Shown here one piece after another: positions 1 to 9,604 of a DNA stretch of 64,000 nucleotides. Every line of letters begins with the position of its first letter. The first letter of the stretch is position 1. A program made the translations under genes and the position numbers. This DNA is from Gemmatimonadota bacterium. GTDB lineage: Bacteria > Gemmatimonadota > Gemmatimonadetes > Gemmatimonadales > Gemmatimonadaceae. The notes under the pieces were generated by a model. It did not search any database, was not told the origin of the DNA, and was given only the letters and a program-made list of their open reading frames with translations. Location: NCBI GenBank assembly GCA_027307165.1, contig DAHUXM010000027.1, forward strand, positions 228,663 through 292,662, read 5' to 3'.

Positions 1-213
1 CGCGCCACGAGTGAAGTCCTGATGATCAGCAGGGACTACGCTGGATCCTTCCATGCGATCAATGATCGGGCGCGTATAAGGCGGGAGCGGGACGCGGAGT
101 AGACTGCCACACGGAACGGGTGGTCACCGCAGCCGAGCCTGGGCCCGAGCGGGTTCTTGCGCCGGCGTATCCCTGCGCACTGATTCTGTCACTGGCGATC
201 CACACGTGAATCC
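1..213. other. Left edge of window, possible 3' end of an upstream gene
   Basis: A forward frame is open from base 1 to a TAG at 100-102 (33 codons). It could be the tail of a gene entering from the left, but it is too short to recognise. Bases 103-213 show no clear coding signal and probably hold the promoter of the following hydrolase gene. Confidence 0.2.
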
Positions 214-1176
214 GTGAGCATGTTCAATCGAGTTCCAATTGCAGCACTCATCGCGGGCTGTGTCCTGATCACGTGGGCACCGGCGACTGTCGATGCGCGC
301 AACATGCCGGCACGAAAAGGCATCACAGCTCCGTCTGCCAGCGCTGACAGCACCGTCGTCGTGATGCTTGGCGTCGGAATGCCGAGACCCGATCCCGATG
401 CATCCGGGCCGGCGACTGCGGTCGTCGTCGGTTCCCGTGTTTTTCTATTCGATGCTGGTCCGGGAATCATGCGGAGGATGGCAGCGGCGCATCTTCCGAT
501 AAATGGAGTAACGGCGCTGTTCATCACCCATCTGCACAGCGATCATACGCTCGGACTGCCGGACCTGATCTTCACGTCATGGGTGATGGGGCGAAAGAAC
601 GCACTCGAAGCTTACGGACCGCACGGATTGCAGGAGATGACCACGCACATTCTGGAAGCGTGGAAGGTGGACGAGGGCGTTCGCACCAACGGATTGGAGC
701 ACGAACCTGCCAGTGGCTACGCGGTGAACGTGCATGAGATCAGCCCGGGTGTCGTTTACGACAGCGGTGGCGTGCGCATCACTGCGATCCCTGTACTGCA
801 CGGCAGTCTCGAGGAAGCGTACGGATATCGGGTCGACACGCCCACGCGCTCGGTAGTGATTTCGGGTGACACGCGACCATCGGACGCGCTGGTTGCTGCT
901 TCGCGAGGCGTGGATGTGCTGGTGCACGAAGTGTATTCGGCGGCGAAGCTCGCGCCCGAGAAGCGGCCCGGGGGTGACGACTGGCCGCGCTACATGCACG
1001 AGTTTCACACGTCCGACGTGGAGCTCGGGAAGATCGCCGCGGAGGCGAAGCCCAAGCTGCTGGTGCTCACCCACATCATAAGAATGGGAAGCAGCGACGA
1101 GGATCTGATTCGCGCGGTACGAGCTGGCGGATTTGGTGGCAGGATCGTCGTCGGCCGGGATCTGGCCCGGTACTAG
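214..1176 (+). CDS. Secreted metallo-beta-lactamase-fold hydrolase
   Basis: A 320-residue protein with an N-terminal signal peptide (about residues 1-28) followed by a metallo-beta-lactamase fold. The metal-binding signature THLHSDH is intact, with H106, H108, D110 and H111, and later metal-site segments (SGDTRPSD, LVHEVYS, HEFHTSD) are present. It resembles ribonuclease-Z-like or arylsulfatase-like secreted members of the family; the substrate cannot be read from sequence. The start is either GTG at 214 or ATG at 220, two codons apart in the same frame. It stands alone, about 320 bases upstream of the peptidase/SusCD operon on the same strand. Confidence 0.85.
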   Translation: MSMFNRVPIAALIAGCVLITWAPATVDARNMPARKGITAPSASADSTVVVMLGVGMPRPDPDASGPATAVVVGSRVFLFDAGPGIMRRMAAAHLPINGVTALFITHLHSDHTLGLPDLIFTSWVMGRKNALEAYGPHGLQEMTTHILEAWKVDEGVRTNGLEHEPASGYAVNVHEISPGVVYDSGGVRITAIPVLHGSLEEAYGYRVDTPTRSVVISGDTRPSDALVAASRGVDVLVHEVYSAAKLAPEKRPGGDDWPRYMHEFHTSDVELGKIAAEAKPKLLVLTHIIRMGSSDEDLIRAVRAGGFGGRIVVGRDLARY

Positions 1177-1409
1177 AGTTGGTCAGCGGTATCGGGGCGT
1201 CATGCGCGACGCCCGTGGTGTGGGCTGCCTGCGGTGCGTGCGTAGCCTTACCGCTTGAGTGCGGAGCAGCCACTGACGGCGCCCGTCCCACCGGGTTTTG
1301 CAATCACTGCGGAAAAAATAATACGCACTGTCCAGCGCCGGCGTTGTAATTCTTAGTGCACGTCGGCGGTCGGGGGTTGGATTCGGAATAGTAAATATTT
1401 TATCCGATC

Positions 1410-1437
1410 TTGACACTCAGAGACCCACCTTTATGTT
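1410..1437 (+). promoter_or_regulatory. Candidate sigma-70 promoter for the amidohydrolase/SusCD operon
   Basis: TTGACA at 1410-1415 and TATGTT at 1432-1437 are 16 bases apart, in an AT-rich part (about 1310-1415) of the otherwise gene-free stretch 1177-1493. Transcription would start about 50 bases before the ATG at 1494. This is a motif match only. Confidence 0.4.
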
Positions 1438-1493
1438 CGCTTGAGATCGCTGGCCAGTCCCTTCGTGCACGGCCAGCACGGTACAGCGACCCA

Positions 1494-2930
1494 ATGAAGA
1501 TGAAGCGCCTCGCACTGTTGTTTCTGTCTCTCGTCACCGCGGGTCTTGCGACTGCGCAGAATGCGCCTCGAGAGCATGACGTACTCGTAACTGGCGGATG
1601 GCTGTTCGCATCGACAGGTAACCAGCGAGTTCGTAATCCCGGCATTCTCATTCGCGCGGGCAAGTTCCTGCGCGTCGGCGGTGACCTCTCCATAGCCGCG
1701 GCGGATGCCGAGCGCGTTCAGCTGGCAGATACGGAGACGGTGATTCCCGGCCTTTTCGATCTGCACGCGCACTACGCGATGGATCTGTTCAACGCGGGGC
1801 GCAAGGACGAGACAACTGCGTATCCATCGCTCTTTCTCGCCAATGGTGTGACATCAACGTGGCCCGCGGGTGAGATGAAGCCGGACTCGATGATGGCGCT
1901 GCGCATCAGGATCGATCGTGGATTGGAGCCCGGTCCTCGGCTGCTGAATTCAGGACCGTACTTCGGAACCGCGCGGCCCGGGTGGGACAGCAACATATCC
2001 GTCGACTCGATCTACGCTGAAGTGGATCACTGGGCCGAGCTTGGAGTGCGCGGATTCAAGGCAAAAGGGATAAAGCCCTACCAGTTACGCGCGCTCATCG
2101 AGCGTGCGCATCAGCATGGGCTCACAGTGACTGGCCATCTCGATTCCGGATTCGGTGAGTCGGTCAATCCGCGCGACGCGATCCTGATGGGAATCGATCG
2201 CATCGAGCACTTCATGGGCGGCGACGCGTTCACGCCGGATCGTTCCGCGTACGCGTCGTACGAGCACATGACCTTCGACACGCCGGCGTTCAGGCGGATC
2301 GCCGCTCTGTACAAGACACAACACGTCTATTTCGACGCGACGTTGAGTGCGTACGGTTACTACGGCAAGAAGGATCCCGTCGTCTACACCTACTACACGG
2401 ATGAAGAGCGCTTCCTCACGCCGTACATGCGCTCCGTGATTGCCGCGCGGCCGCCACGCCCGGTGAATCAGCAGTTCGAGAACATCTACTGGACCAAGCG
2501 CAAGGAAGTGAAGGCGTTCTACGACGCTGGCGGCGCCGATCTCATCACGCTCGGCACCGATCATCCGAGCTGGGGAGAATTCCTTACACCGTTCGCAGTG
2601 AACAGGGAATTGCTGTCGCTCTCGCTGTCGGGCATTCCGAACGCGGCCGTGCTGCGTATCGCGACTATCAACAGTGCGCGCGCGATCGGGCTTGGCGACA
2701 GACTTGGATCGATCGAAGTGGGGAAGTGGGCTGATCTGGTGGTCGTGCGCGGGAATCCGCTGGTTGACATTCGCCGAGTCAGATTGCCGCGACTGGTTAT
2801 CAAGGCGGGGAAGATTTACGACCCCCAAGCGTTGATGAAGTCGGTAGAGGGAAAGATCGGACCGACCAGTGCCGCCGATACCGCCGTCTGGGCACCAACA
2901 CCACGCCAGCCACGCCGCCCTGCACGCTGA
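1494..2930 (+). CDS. Secreted amidohydrolase-family metal-dependent hydrolase
   Basis: A 478-residue protein with a signal peptide (MKMKRLALLFLSLVTAGLATA) and an amidohydrolase TIM-barrel. The metal-binding HxH of strand 1 is H91-x-H93 (DLHAHYAMD), a later GHLD segment supplies another His, and the catalytic or metal Asp is D356 in GTDHPSW. The C-terminal composite beta domain ends with the usual GKWADLVVVRGNPL signature. The frame is open further upstream, but the ATG at 1494 is chosen because it starts a proper signal peptide. It is probably the first gene of an operon with the S9 peptidase and SusC/SusD genes, which suggests periplasmic breakdown of imported peptides or amides. Substrate unknown. 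Confidence 0.88.
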   Translation: MKMKRLALLFLSLVTAGLATAQNAPREHDVLVTGGWLFASTGNQRVRNPGILIRAGKFLRVGGDLSIAAADAERVQLADTETVIPGLFDLHAHYAMDLFNAGRKDETTAYPSLFLANGVTSTWPAGEMKPDSMMALRIRIDRGLEPGPRLLNSGPYFGTARPGWDSNISVDSIYAEVDHWAELGVRGFKAKGIKPYQLRALIERAHQHGLTVTGHLDSGFGESVNPRDAILMGIDRIEHFMGGDAFTPDRSAYASYEHMTFDTPAFRRIAALYKTQHVYFDATLSAYGYYGKKDPVVYTYYTDEERFLTPYMRSVIAARPPRPVNQQFENIYWTKRKEVKAFYDAGGADLITLGTDHPSWGEFLTPFAVNRELLSLSLSGIPNAAVLRIATINSARAIGLGDRLGSIEVGKWADLVVVRGNPLVDIRRVRLPRLVIKAGKIYDPQALMKSVEGKIGPTSAADTAVWAPTPRQPRRPAR

Positions 2931-2961
2931 GGGCAGTCGATTCAACCAGGGCAGTTACAAC

Positions 2962-5001
2962 ATGAGATTCATCGCTCGATCCGTAGCCGTCGCGGCCGTC
3001 ATGGTCGCGACCACTGGGGTATCGCTCACAGCCCAACAGGCGGCGGGGCTTGCGAGCACGGACATCTCGGCGCTGCGCGGCCTTGGAGATGTTCAGGTTT
3101 CGCCGGATGGGAGGCATGTTGCGTACGCGGTAACGCGACGCGATACGCCTGGCAGGCCGCGTAGCGAGACCTGGATTCGCGATCTCGCGACGCAGGCCGA
3201 GTCGCGGCTTGGCACCGACGCAACGGGGGCATCGAGTCCACGATGGTCGCCGGATGGCCGCGCGATCGCATTCTTCGGCCGCGTCGGCGACAGCAGTGGA
3301 GTGGCAATCGCGAACGCGGATGGAAGCGACATTCGATTCATCGCATCCGTCAAGGGAACCAATCACGTTCTTCCGTCGGTCGGGGAGCGCCTCTCGTGGT
3401 CGCCGGACGGACACCGGCTTGCCTTCATATCGAGCACGCCGGGGCCGGAGTCGGATGCGAACGGTGATCCGATGGTCATCACTCGGTATTCGTACAAGCC
3501 GACAGCGAGTGAAGGGCTGACGCGCTTCAACGACAATCGCCGTCTGCACATCTTCGTAGCCGATCTCACCACGAAGCACGTGACGCAGCTCACGACAGGC
3601 AACCATTACGAGCACAGCATCGAGTGGTCGCCATCGGGCGCCGAGATCATGTTCGTGTCGAACCACGGTGCCGACCCGGACCGTGTTTTCAACTATGACG
3701 TGTTCGCGGTGAACGTGGCGTCCGGCGCGCAGCGCCAGATCACGAAGACTGCATCGCCCGAATATCAGCCTGTGTGGTCGCCCGACGGGCGTCGCATCGC
3801 CTACCTTGGCACCAAGCGTTCGCTGACGTCGTCCGAGACGACCATGGAGGACACGCACGTCTGGGTAATGAACGCCGACGGATCGAATCGCCGGGAGGTT
3901 GGCATATCCGTCGACAATCGTCAACGTGCACCGCGGTGGTCTCGCGATGGTACGTCGCTCTACACGGTGGTGCAGGTGCACGGCGACAGCAAGCTGTATC
4001 GCATTCCCGTGGATGGCGGCTCGCCGCATGTAGTGGTGGGCGACGAGGGCCAGATCGGATCGTGGTCGCTGATGTCGGACGGCGGGCTGATCTATGCCTT
4101 CGCCTCACCGACCGAGCCGGCGATGCTTCGCGAGATGAATGCATCGGGCGTTGCTCACGACATCGTTCGGCTCAACACTGCACTACTCGCGAAACGCCGT
4201 GTCGCACCGGTCGAGCACTTTACGTTCAGGTCGCGTGACGGGCTTCAGGTCGAGGCGTATTTCACCGTGCCGCTGGATCGCACAGCCAACTCGAAGTATC
4301 CAATGATCGTGCAGATCCACGGTGGGCCGCATGGTGCGCAAGGCTCGGCATTCAACGACAAGGCGCAGGTGTATGCCGCGCACGGCATGGCGTCGTTGAT
4401 GGTGAACTATCGCGGCTCCACCGGATACGGTCAGAAGTTCGCGGACGCGATCTTCAAGGATCAGGACGGTCGCGAGGCAGAGGACGTGATGGCGGGCGTG
4501 GATGCCGCACTCGCGCGTCATCCGTGGCTCGACTCGACGAGAATGGGAGTGGAGGGAACGAGCTACGGCGGACAACTGGCGGACTGGCTGGTCACGCGCA
4601 CCAACCGCTTTGCGGCGGCGATCCCGACTGCCGGAATCGCGAATCTGATCAGCTTCAACTACATGTCGTACTACCACGACTACCTGGCCGTGGAGTTCGG
4701 TGCGTACCCTCACGTGGGTGCGTTGATGGACACGCTGTGGAAGCGTAGCGCGCTGCGTTACGTCTCGCGCGTGAAGACGCCGGTGATGCTGGTGCACGGA
4801 GAGAACGACAACGACGTGCCGATTGCGGAGGCGGAACAGTTCTACATAGCACTGAAGGATGTCGGCGTGCCTGTGGTGATGATTCGTTATCCGCGCGAAG
4901 GGCACGGAGTGCGTGAGACGAAGCACGTCATCGATTTCATCGACAGAAGTATCGCGTGGTACAACCGCTGGTTTTCTCATTCGGGCCCAAGGGAGGGTTG
5001 A
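2962..5001 (+). CDS. S9 family prolyl-oligopeptidase-type serine peptidase
   Basis: A 679-residue secreted peptidase. The signal peptide is at about 1-30, a WD40-like (PD40) beta-propeller with repeated SPDGR motifs covers about 35-400, and an alpha/beta-hydrolase catalytic domain follows. The triad is readable: S534 in GTSYGG, D616 in HGENDND and H648 in REGHGV. The length fits acylaminoacyl-peptidase/dipeptidyl-peptidase relatives. The ATG at 2962 begins the signal peptide; the frame is open further upstream over the end of the amidohydrolase gene. The stop overlaps the SusC start (TGATG), so translation is probably coupled. The context suggests it trims peptides handled by the neighbouring TonB-dependent receptor. 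Confidence 0.9.
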   Translation: MRFIARSVAVAAVMVATTGVSLTAQQAAGLASTDISALRGLGDVQVSPDGRHVAYAVTRRDTPGRPRSETWIRDLATQAESRLGTDATGASSPRWSPDGRAIAFFGRVGDSSGVAIANADGSDIRFIASVKGTNHVLPSVGERLSWSPDGHRLAFISSTPGPESDANGDPMVITRYSYKPTASEGLTRFNDNRRLHIFVADLTTKHVTQLTTGNHYEHSIEWSPSGAEIMFVSNHGADPDRVFNYDVFAVNVASGAQRQITKTASPEYQPVWSPDGRRIAYLGTKRSLTSSETTMEDTHVWVMNADGSNRREVGISVDNRQRAPRWSRDGTSLYTVVQVHGDSKLYRIPVDGGSPHVVVGDEGQIGSWSLMSDGGLIYAFASPTEPAMLREMNASGVAHDIVRLNTALLAKRRVAPVEHFTFRSRDGLQVEAYFTVPLDRTANSKYPMIVQIHGGPHGAQGSAFNDKAQVYAAHGMASLMVNYRGSTGYGQKFADAIFKDQDGREAEDVMAGVDAALARHPWLDSTRMGVEGTSYGGQLADWLVTRTNRFAAAIPTAGIANLISFNYMSYYHDYLAVEFGAYPHVGALMDTLWKRSALRYVSRVKTPVMLVHGENDNDVPIAEAEQFYIALKDVGVPVVMIRYPREGHGVRETKHVIDFIDRSIAWYNRWFSHSGPREG

Positions 5002-8000
5002 TGTCGAAAAGATCAGGTAGCCATTGGCTACTGTTCGCGTTGTTGTCGTTTGCGGGGGTAGGCGTTTCCGGAGCTGTTGCTGCGGGCGTTGCTGGAGCAC
5101 AGGCCGGCGTCGCGCCACAGGGAACTGCAACGATCACGGGAACAATTACCGACTCGGCGGGACATGCTCCGATCGCGGGAGTTCAGGTCTCCGCGGGTCC
5201 GGCGGGTGTCACGTCAGGCACGACGATCAAAGGCGCAGTGACCGCTCCGAACGGACGATTCACGATCACCGGAGTCGCGCCTGGCGCGGTGACGGTTCGC
5301 GCACGCCTGCTCGGCTTCGCGCCGGTCACGAGGCAGGTTGCCGCGACTGCAGGAAGTGTCACAACTGTCGACATCGCGTTGATGCACCAGACCGCATTGC
5401 TCGATCAGGTCGTCGTAACAGGTACAGCAGGAGCGACGCAGCGTCGCGCGGTTGGCAACGTGATCGAGAGCATAAAGGCGACCGACATCCTGACCGTCGC
5501 GCCAGTCACCACTGTCGGTCAGCTGGTGGAGGGTCGCACGGCGGGCCTCACGGTGCTGCCTTCATCCGGACAGGTCGGTACCGGATCGCAGCTTCGCGTG
5601 CGTGGTGTGAGCAGCCTTTCGCTTACCAACGAGCCGCTGATCTACATCGATGGCGTGCGCATGGACGGCAACGCCAGTCGCGGTCCATCACAGCGTGGTG
5701 GCATGGGCACCAGCGCACTCGACGACATCAATCCTGAAGACATCGAGAGCATCGAAGTCATCAAGGGGCCGGCGGCCGGTACGCTGTACGGCACCGAAGC
5801 GTCGAATGGTGTGATTCAGATCATCACGAAGCGTGGCCGGAGTGGCAAGGCATCGTGGAACTTCAGCCAGCGACTTGGCACCAACTGGCTTGCGAATCCG
5901 GGAGGCCGGGCCGGCACTCTGTACGCCAAGGATCCGGCGACGCAGCAGCTCGACAGTGTCAACCTCTACCTCCACGAGGCACAGTCGGGCAACGGGCCCA
6001 TCTTCACGAATGGAATGCTCGAAGGCACCAACCTGAGTCTGGCCGGCGGCTCGGACCTCGCCAGATACTTCACGTCGGTGAACTACGATGATGATGTCGG
6101 CGTCGTTCGATGGAACGTGGCCAAGAAGCTGGGCGCACGGGCGAATCTCGATCTGCTCGTCGGCAACAAGCTGAAGATCACGACAAACATGGCCTACCTG
6201 CGTAACAGGATCCGGCTCGCGCAGGGCGCGATCGACATCGATCCGTTCAGCAACCTGATCTGGGGCAATCCGCTCACGCTCGCAAAGGGCCAGCGCGGCT
6301 TCAATACATCGCCACCGGAAGAGTGGTCGACGGTGGAGAGCCACGCCGACGTCGATCGGACGACGTCGAACCTGACGCTGAACTACACTCCGATCTCGTG
6401 GTTCACCAATCGCCTCATAGCCGGACTGGATGCGAGCACCGAGAACAACTGGGTGCTGTACCCGCGTCAGCCCAAGGGCAACCTCGACTTCCTGGGCAAC
6501 AACGGCCTCGGCTCGAAGTCAGTCTCGCGCGCGTTGCACAATTTCATCACGCTCGACTACTCCGGCTCCGCCAAGTATCATCGCGGTGACAATCTCGACT
6601 TCACGAGCAGCATCGGGTTGCAGTACTACCATCAGGATCTGAACACGATTACTGCCACCGGCTCCAACTTCCCGGCGATTCCGATCACGACTGTCAGTGG
6701 CGGAACGACGCGCACTGGCACCGAGACGTATACGGGAAATGCGACGGTTGGTATTTTCGGCCAGGAAGAGATCGCATGGCGCAACCGCGTCTTCCTCACC
6801 GCCGCGCTGCGCGGAGACGACAACAGCGCGTTCGGAAAGCAGTTCAAGGCTGCGTACTATCCCAAGTTCAGCGGATCGTGGGTCATCGGCGAGGAGCCGT
6901 GGTTCCACGTACCGCTCGTCAACAGTCTGCGGTTGCGTGCTGCGTATGGCGCGTCGGGCACACAGCCCGGTGCCTTCGATGCATCGCAGCTGTACGCACC
7001 GTCGGTAGGCTACGCGGATCAGCCCGGTCTCGTACCGAGCGCATTCGGAAATCCTGCGCTGCGTCCGGAGCTGAGCAAGGAACTCGAAATGGGCTTCGAG
7101 AGCACGATACTCGGCGGCAGCACGGACCTGAGCTACACGCACTATCATCGCAACATCACGGACGCGATCGTGAACTCGCCGCTTCCACCATCGACCGGTT
7201 TCCCTGGTTCGCAGATCGTGAACATCGGGCGCGTAACGGGCTGGGGTAACGAGCTCGCCATCAATACGCGGCTCATCACGCGCGACAAGTTCTCATGGGC
7301 GGTCGGCTCGTCGTACTCCAGGAACGGGAATCGCATCGAGGACATGGGTGGGATTCCATTCATCACGATCACCGGCGGTCAGGCGCAGAATCGCGTCGGA
7401 TTCGGGATCGGCGACATCTTCATGTACAAGGTTCTGTCGGCAACCATCGACTCGGCGGGCTTCGTCGCGTCGGCGATGTGCGACGGCGGAACGGGCAAGC
7501 AGGGGCTCGAGATGGGCGGCAAGGCGGTTCCTTGCTCGTCCGCGCCGCGTGTGCGATGGGGCCCGTCGCAGCCGACGTGGCAGCTCGGTGTGAACACCAC
7601 GGTGACTCTGTTCAAGCGACTGACTCTCTTCGCGTCGGCTGACGGTAACGGTGGCAACTATCAGTCTGACACCGAGATCCGTGCGCTGCACAATCTCGGA
7701 CTCACCCGCGCCGTGATCAAGCGCGACGATCCAATTCTTCAGGAATACCGCGCCATCGAGAACGATGCGACCGGTACGTTCCTGGCAAGCTTCGTCCGAC
7801 TGCGTGAGCTCTCGGCGACGTACAACCTGCCGAATCGCTTTGCCGGCCGGATCGGTGCGAACGGCGGATCGTTCAGCCTGGCGATGCGCAACGTTGCGAT
7901 GCTGTGGACTGGCGCGCAGGGTTGGAACACGTCACGTGACGGCCTAGTGTACGTACCTGTCGCGAACCAGCACGTCTGGGATGCGGAGACTCGTGCCGCA

Positions 8001-8078
8001 GGCCAGCTGTCGCAGGGCTATCAGACAATTCTGCCTCCCGCGGCAAGCCTCACGGCGACGCTGCGGCTCTCCTTCTAA
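5001..8078 (+). CDS. SusC/RagA-type TonB-linked outer membrane receptor
   Basis: A 1,025-residue outer-membrane protein. It has a signal peptide (about 1-33), a carboxypeptidase-regulatory-like domain (about 38-125), a TonB plug (about 135-260) with the typical segment LYGTEASNGVIQI, and a long beta-barrel ending in the terminal aromatic LTATLRLSF. GGGAGGG lies just before the ATG at 5001, which overlaps the stop of the S9 peptidase by one base. It imports an unknown ligand, probably a peptide or oligosaccharide, with the SusD-like lipoprotein encoded 18 bases downstream. The peptidase neighbour argues for a peptide ligand; that is inference. Confidence 0.93.
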   Translation: MSKRSGSHWLLFALLSFAGVGVSGAVAAGVAGAQAGVAPQGTATITGTITDSAGHAPIAGVQVSAGPAGVTSGTTIKGAVTAPNGRFTITGVAPGAVTVRARLLGFAPVTRQVAATAGSVTTVDIALMHQTALLDQVVVTGTAGATQRRAVGNVIESIKATDILTVAPVTTVGQLVEGRTAGLTVLPSSGQVGTGSQLRVRGVSSLSLTNEPLIYIDGVRMDGNASRGPSQRGGMGTSALDDINPEDIESIEVIKGPAAGTLYGTEASNGVIQIITKRGRSGKASWNFSQRLGTNWLANPGGRAGTLYAKDPATQQLDSVNLYLHEAQSGNGPIFTNGMLEGTNLSLAGGSDLARYFTSVNYDDDVGVVRWNVAKKLGARANLDLLVGNKLKITTNMAYLRNRIRLAQGAIDIDPFSNLIWGNPLTLAKGQRGFNTSPPEEWSTVESHADVDRTTSNLTLNYTPISWFTNRLIAGLDASTENNWVLYPRQPKGNLDFLGNNGLGSKSVSRALHNFITLDYSGSAKYHRGDNLDFTSSIGLQYYHQDLNTITATGSNFPAIPITTVSGGTTRTGTETYTGNATVGIFGQEEIAWRNRVFLTAALRGDDNSAFGKQFKAAYYPKFSGSWVIGEEPWFHVPLVNSLRLRAAYGASGTQPGAFDASQLYAPSVGYADQPGLVPSAFGNPALRPELSKELEMGFESTILGGSTDLSYTHYHRNITDAIVNSPLPPSTGFPGSQIVNIGRVTGWGNELAINTRLITRDKFSWAVGSSYSRNGNRIEDMGGIPFITITGGQAQNRVGFGIGDIFMYKVLSATIDSAGFVASAMCDGGTGKQGLEMGGKAVPCSSAPRVRWGPSQPTWQLGVNTTVTLFKRLTLFASADGNGGNYQSDTEIRALHNLGLTRAVIKRDDPILQEYRAIENDATGTFLASFVRLRELSATYNLPNRFAGRIGANGGSFSLAMRNVAMLWTGAQGWNTSRDGLVYVPVANQHVWDAETRAAGQLSQGYQTILPPAASLTATLRLSF

Positions 8079-8096
8079 CGTTACGGGAATTCTAAG

Positions 8097-9380
8097 ATGC
8101 AATATCACAACTCAAACGGCAGCGGGAGAAAACCGTTCGGTCGAAGCGTTGCGAGATCAATTCTGGTGCTGGGTCTCGCAGCCGCAACTGCTTGCAACAG
8201 CCTGCTGGACGTTACCAACCCGGGCGTTGTAAAGAGCAGCGATCTTTCCGATCCTTCGCTGGCTCCGACGCTCGATGCAGCGGCACTGGGCACCTTCAAC
8301 TGCGCGTTTGCGCAGTACGTGGCGACGGCCGGCGTGCTGTCGGGAGAATACATCGTCTCCAACTCGTTCGTCGATGCAAACCAGTGGGGTTGGCGCGGCG
8401 TGGAAACCAAGACACAGCCTGGAACCTGTCCAGCGAGCCGCGCTACGACGTCGCTGGGCTTCTACACGCCGATGCAATCGGCGCGCTTTCAGGCCGAGGA
8501 TGCTGCGAAGCGCATAACGGCGTTCACCGCCGCTCAGGTGCCGACGCGCGCAAACATGCTGGCCGAACTCACCACCTACGCCGCATACACGTACGTACTG
8601 CTAGGCGAGGGAATGTGCAAGATGACGGTCGACAACGGACCGCTCATAACGCGCGACAGCACGTTCAAGATCGCCGTTGCCAAATTCACCGCGGCGCTGG
8701 CTCTTGCGCAGACGGCGAACTATGCGGCGATGACGAACATGGCGCTCGTCGGTCGAGCTCGAGCGCAGCTCGATCTCGGGAATCTCGCCGCTGCGAAAGC
8801 GGACGCGCAGGCAGTACCGGCGGGCTTCGTTCGCAATGCGGAGTATTCGGAGACGACGATTACACGTGAGAACCGCATCTACAATCTGACGATCAGAAAC
8901 GACTTCCTGTCGGTCGGTCCGGACTACCGCGGTCTCACCGTTGGCGGCGTGCCCGATCCCAGGGTGCCGGTGCTGAATACGGGCCGTTTCGGAAACGATG
9001 CAGTCACGCCGCAGTGGCAGCAGCGGAAGTTCATCGGAACGGGCGCGGTGCCAATGCCGATCGCGTCATGGGCCGAGGCGCAGCTCATCTACGCGGAAGC
9101 TGCTGGCGGACAGGAGGCGAAGGATGCCATCAACCGCGTACGCGCGTCGCGTGGCGTTGCGCCGCTCGACGGCAGCGAAGGCTCGGACATAGAGGCAATA
9201 GTGCTCGAAGAGCGCCGGCGCACGCTCTTCAGCGAAGGACAGCGTCTTGGAGACATGCTGCGGACGAACATTCCGTTTCCGTCCGGTGTGAATCACAAGG
9301 GGCAGACGTACGGTCCGACCACGTGCGTACCACTGCCGGATGTGGAGACGCAGAACAATCCGAACCTGCGCGGTTCGTGA
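8097..9380 (+). CDS. SusD/RagB-like outer-membrane lipoprotein
   Basis: A 427-residue lipoprotein with a lipobox (GLAAATAC, Cys33) and an alpha-helical, Ala-rich body typical of short SusD/RagB proteins. Such proteins form the lid of a SusC barrel and capture ligand at the cell surface. The C-terminal part has the characteristic AINRVRASRGV and EERRRTLFSEGQRLGDMLR segments. It is shorter than Bacteroidetes SusD proteins (about 550 residues). It is the last gene of the operon and is followed by a strong hairpin. Confidence 0.88.
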   Translation: MQYHNSNGSGRKPFGRSVARSILVLGLAAATACNSLLDVTNPGVVKSSDLSDPSLAPTLDAAALGTFNCAFAQYVATAGVLSGEYIVSNSFVDANQWGWRGVETKTQPGTCPASRATTSLGFYTPMQSARFQAEDAAKRITAFTAAQVPTRANMLAELTTYAAYTYVLLGEGMCKMTVDNGPLITRDSTFKIAVAKFTAALALAQTANYAAMTNMALVGRARAQLDLGNLAAAKADAQAVPAGFVRNAEYSETTITRENRIYNLTIRNDFLSVGPDYRGLTVGGVPDPRVPVLNTGRFGNDAVTPQWQQRKFIGTGAVPMPIASWAEAQLIYAEAAGGQEAKDAINRVRASRGVAPLDGSEGSDIEAIVLEERRRTLFSEGQRLGDMLRTNIPFPSGVNHKGQTYGPTTCVPLPDVETQNNPNLRGS

Positions 9381-9434
9381 ACGGATAAACCAGCCGCATC
9401 GCATCTGAGCCTGGCCAGCTCAAGAGGGTGGAAG

Positions 9435-9482
9435 CCGGGATCGCTCCGTACTCGTCAAGGACTGCGGAGGGATCCCGGTTTA
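9435..9482 (+). terminator. Hairpin terminator after the SusCD operon
   Basis: CCGGGATC at 9435-9442 pairs with GATCCCGG at 9471-9478, and CTCCG at 9444-9448 pairs with CGGAG at 9465-9469 inside it. A short T run follows. It lies 55 bases after the SusD stop, where an operon terminator is expected. Confidence 0.65.
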
Positions 9483-9604
9483 TGGCTGTGACGTCTCCAC
9501 CCGACCACTCATCGCTGGAACTCCACCGCCTGCCGCAAGCTCGCTGTTGTGTCTGGATGTAGCAGGACAGTTTCCAGGTTTCCTCCGCACGGAAACCATA
9601 CTCG

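Noticed and set aside
2800..4029. Reverse frame opposite the S9 peptidase gene
   Set aside because: Composition is Arg-rich and unlike neighbouring proteins, while the forward frame has a complete catalytic triad.
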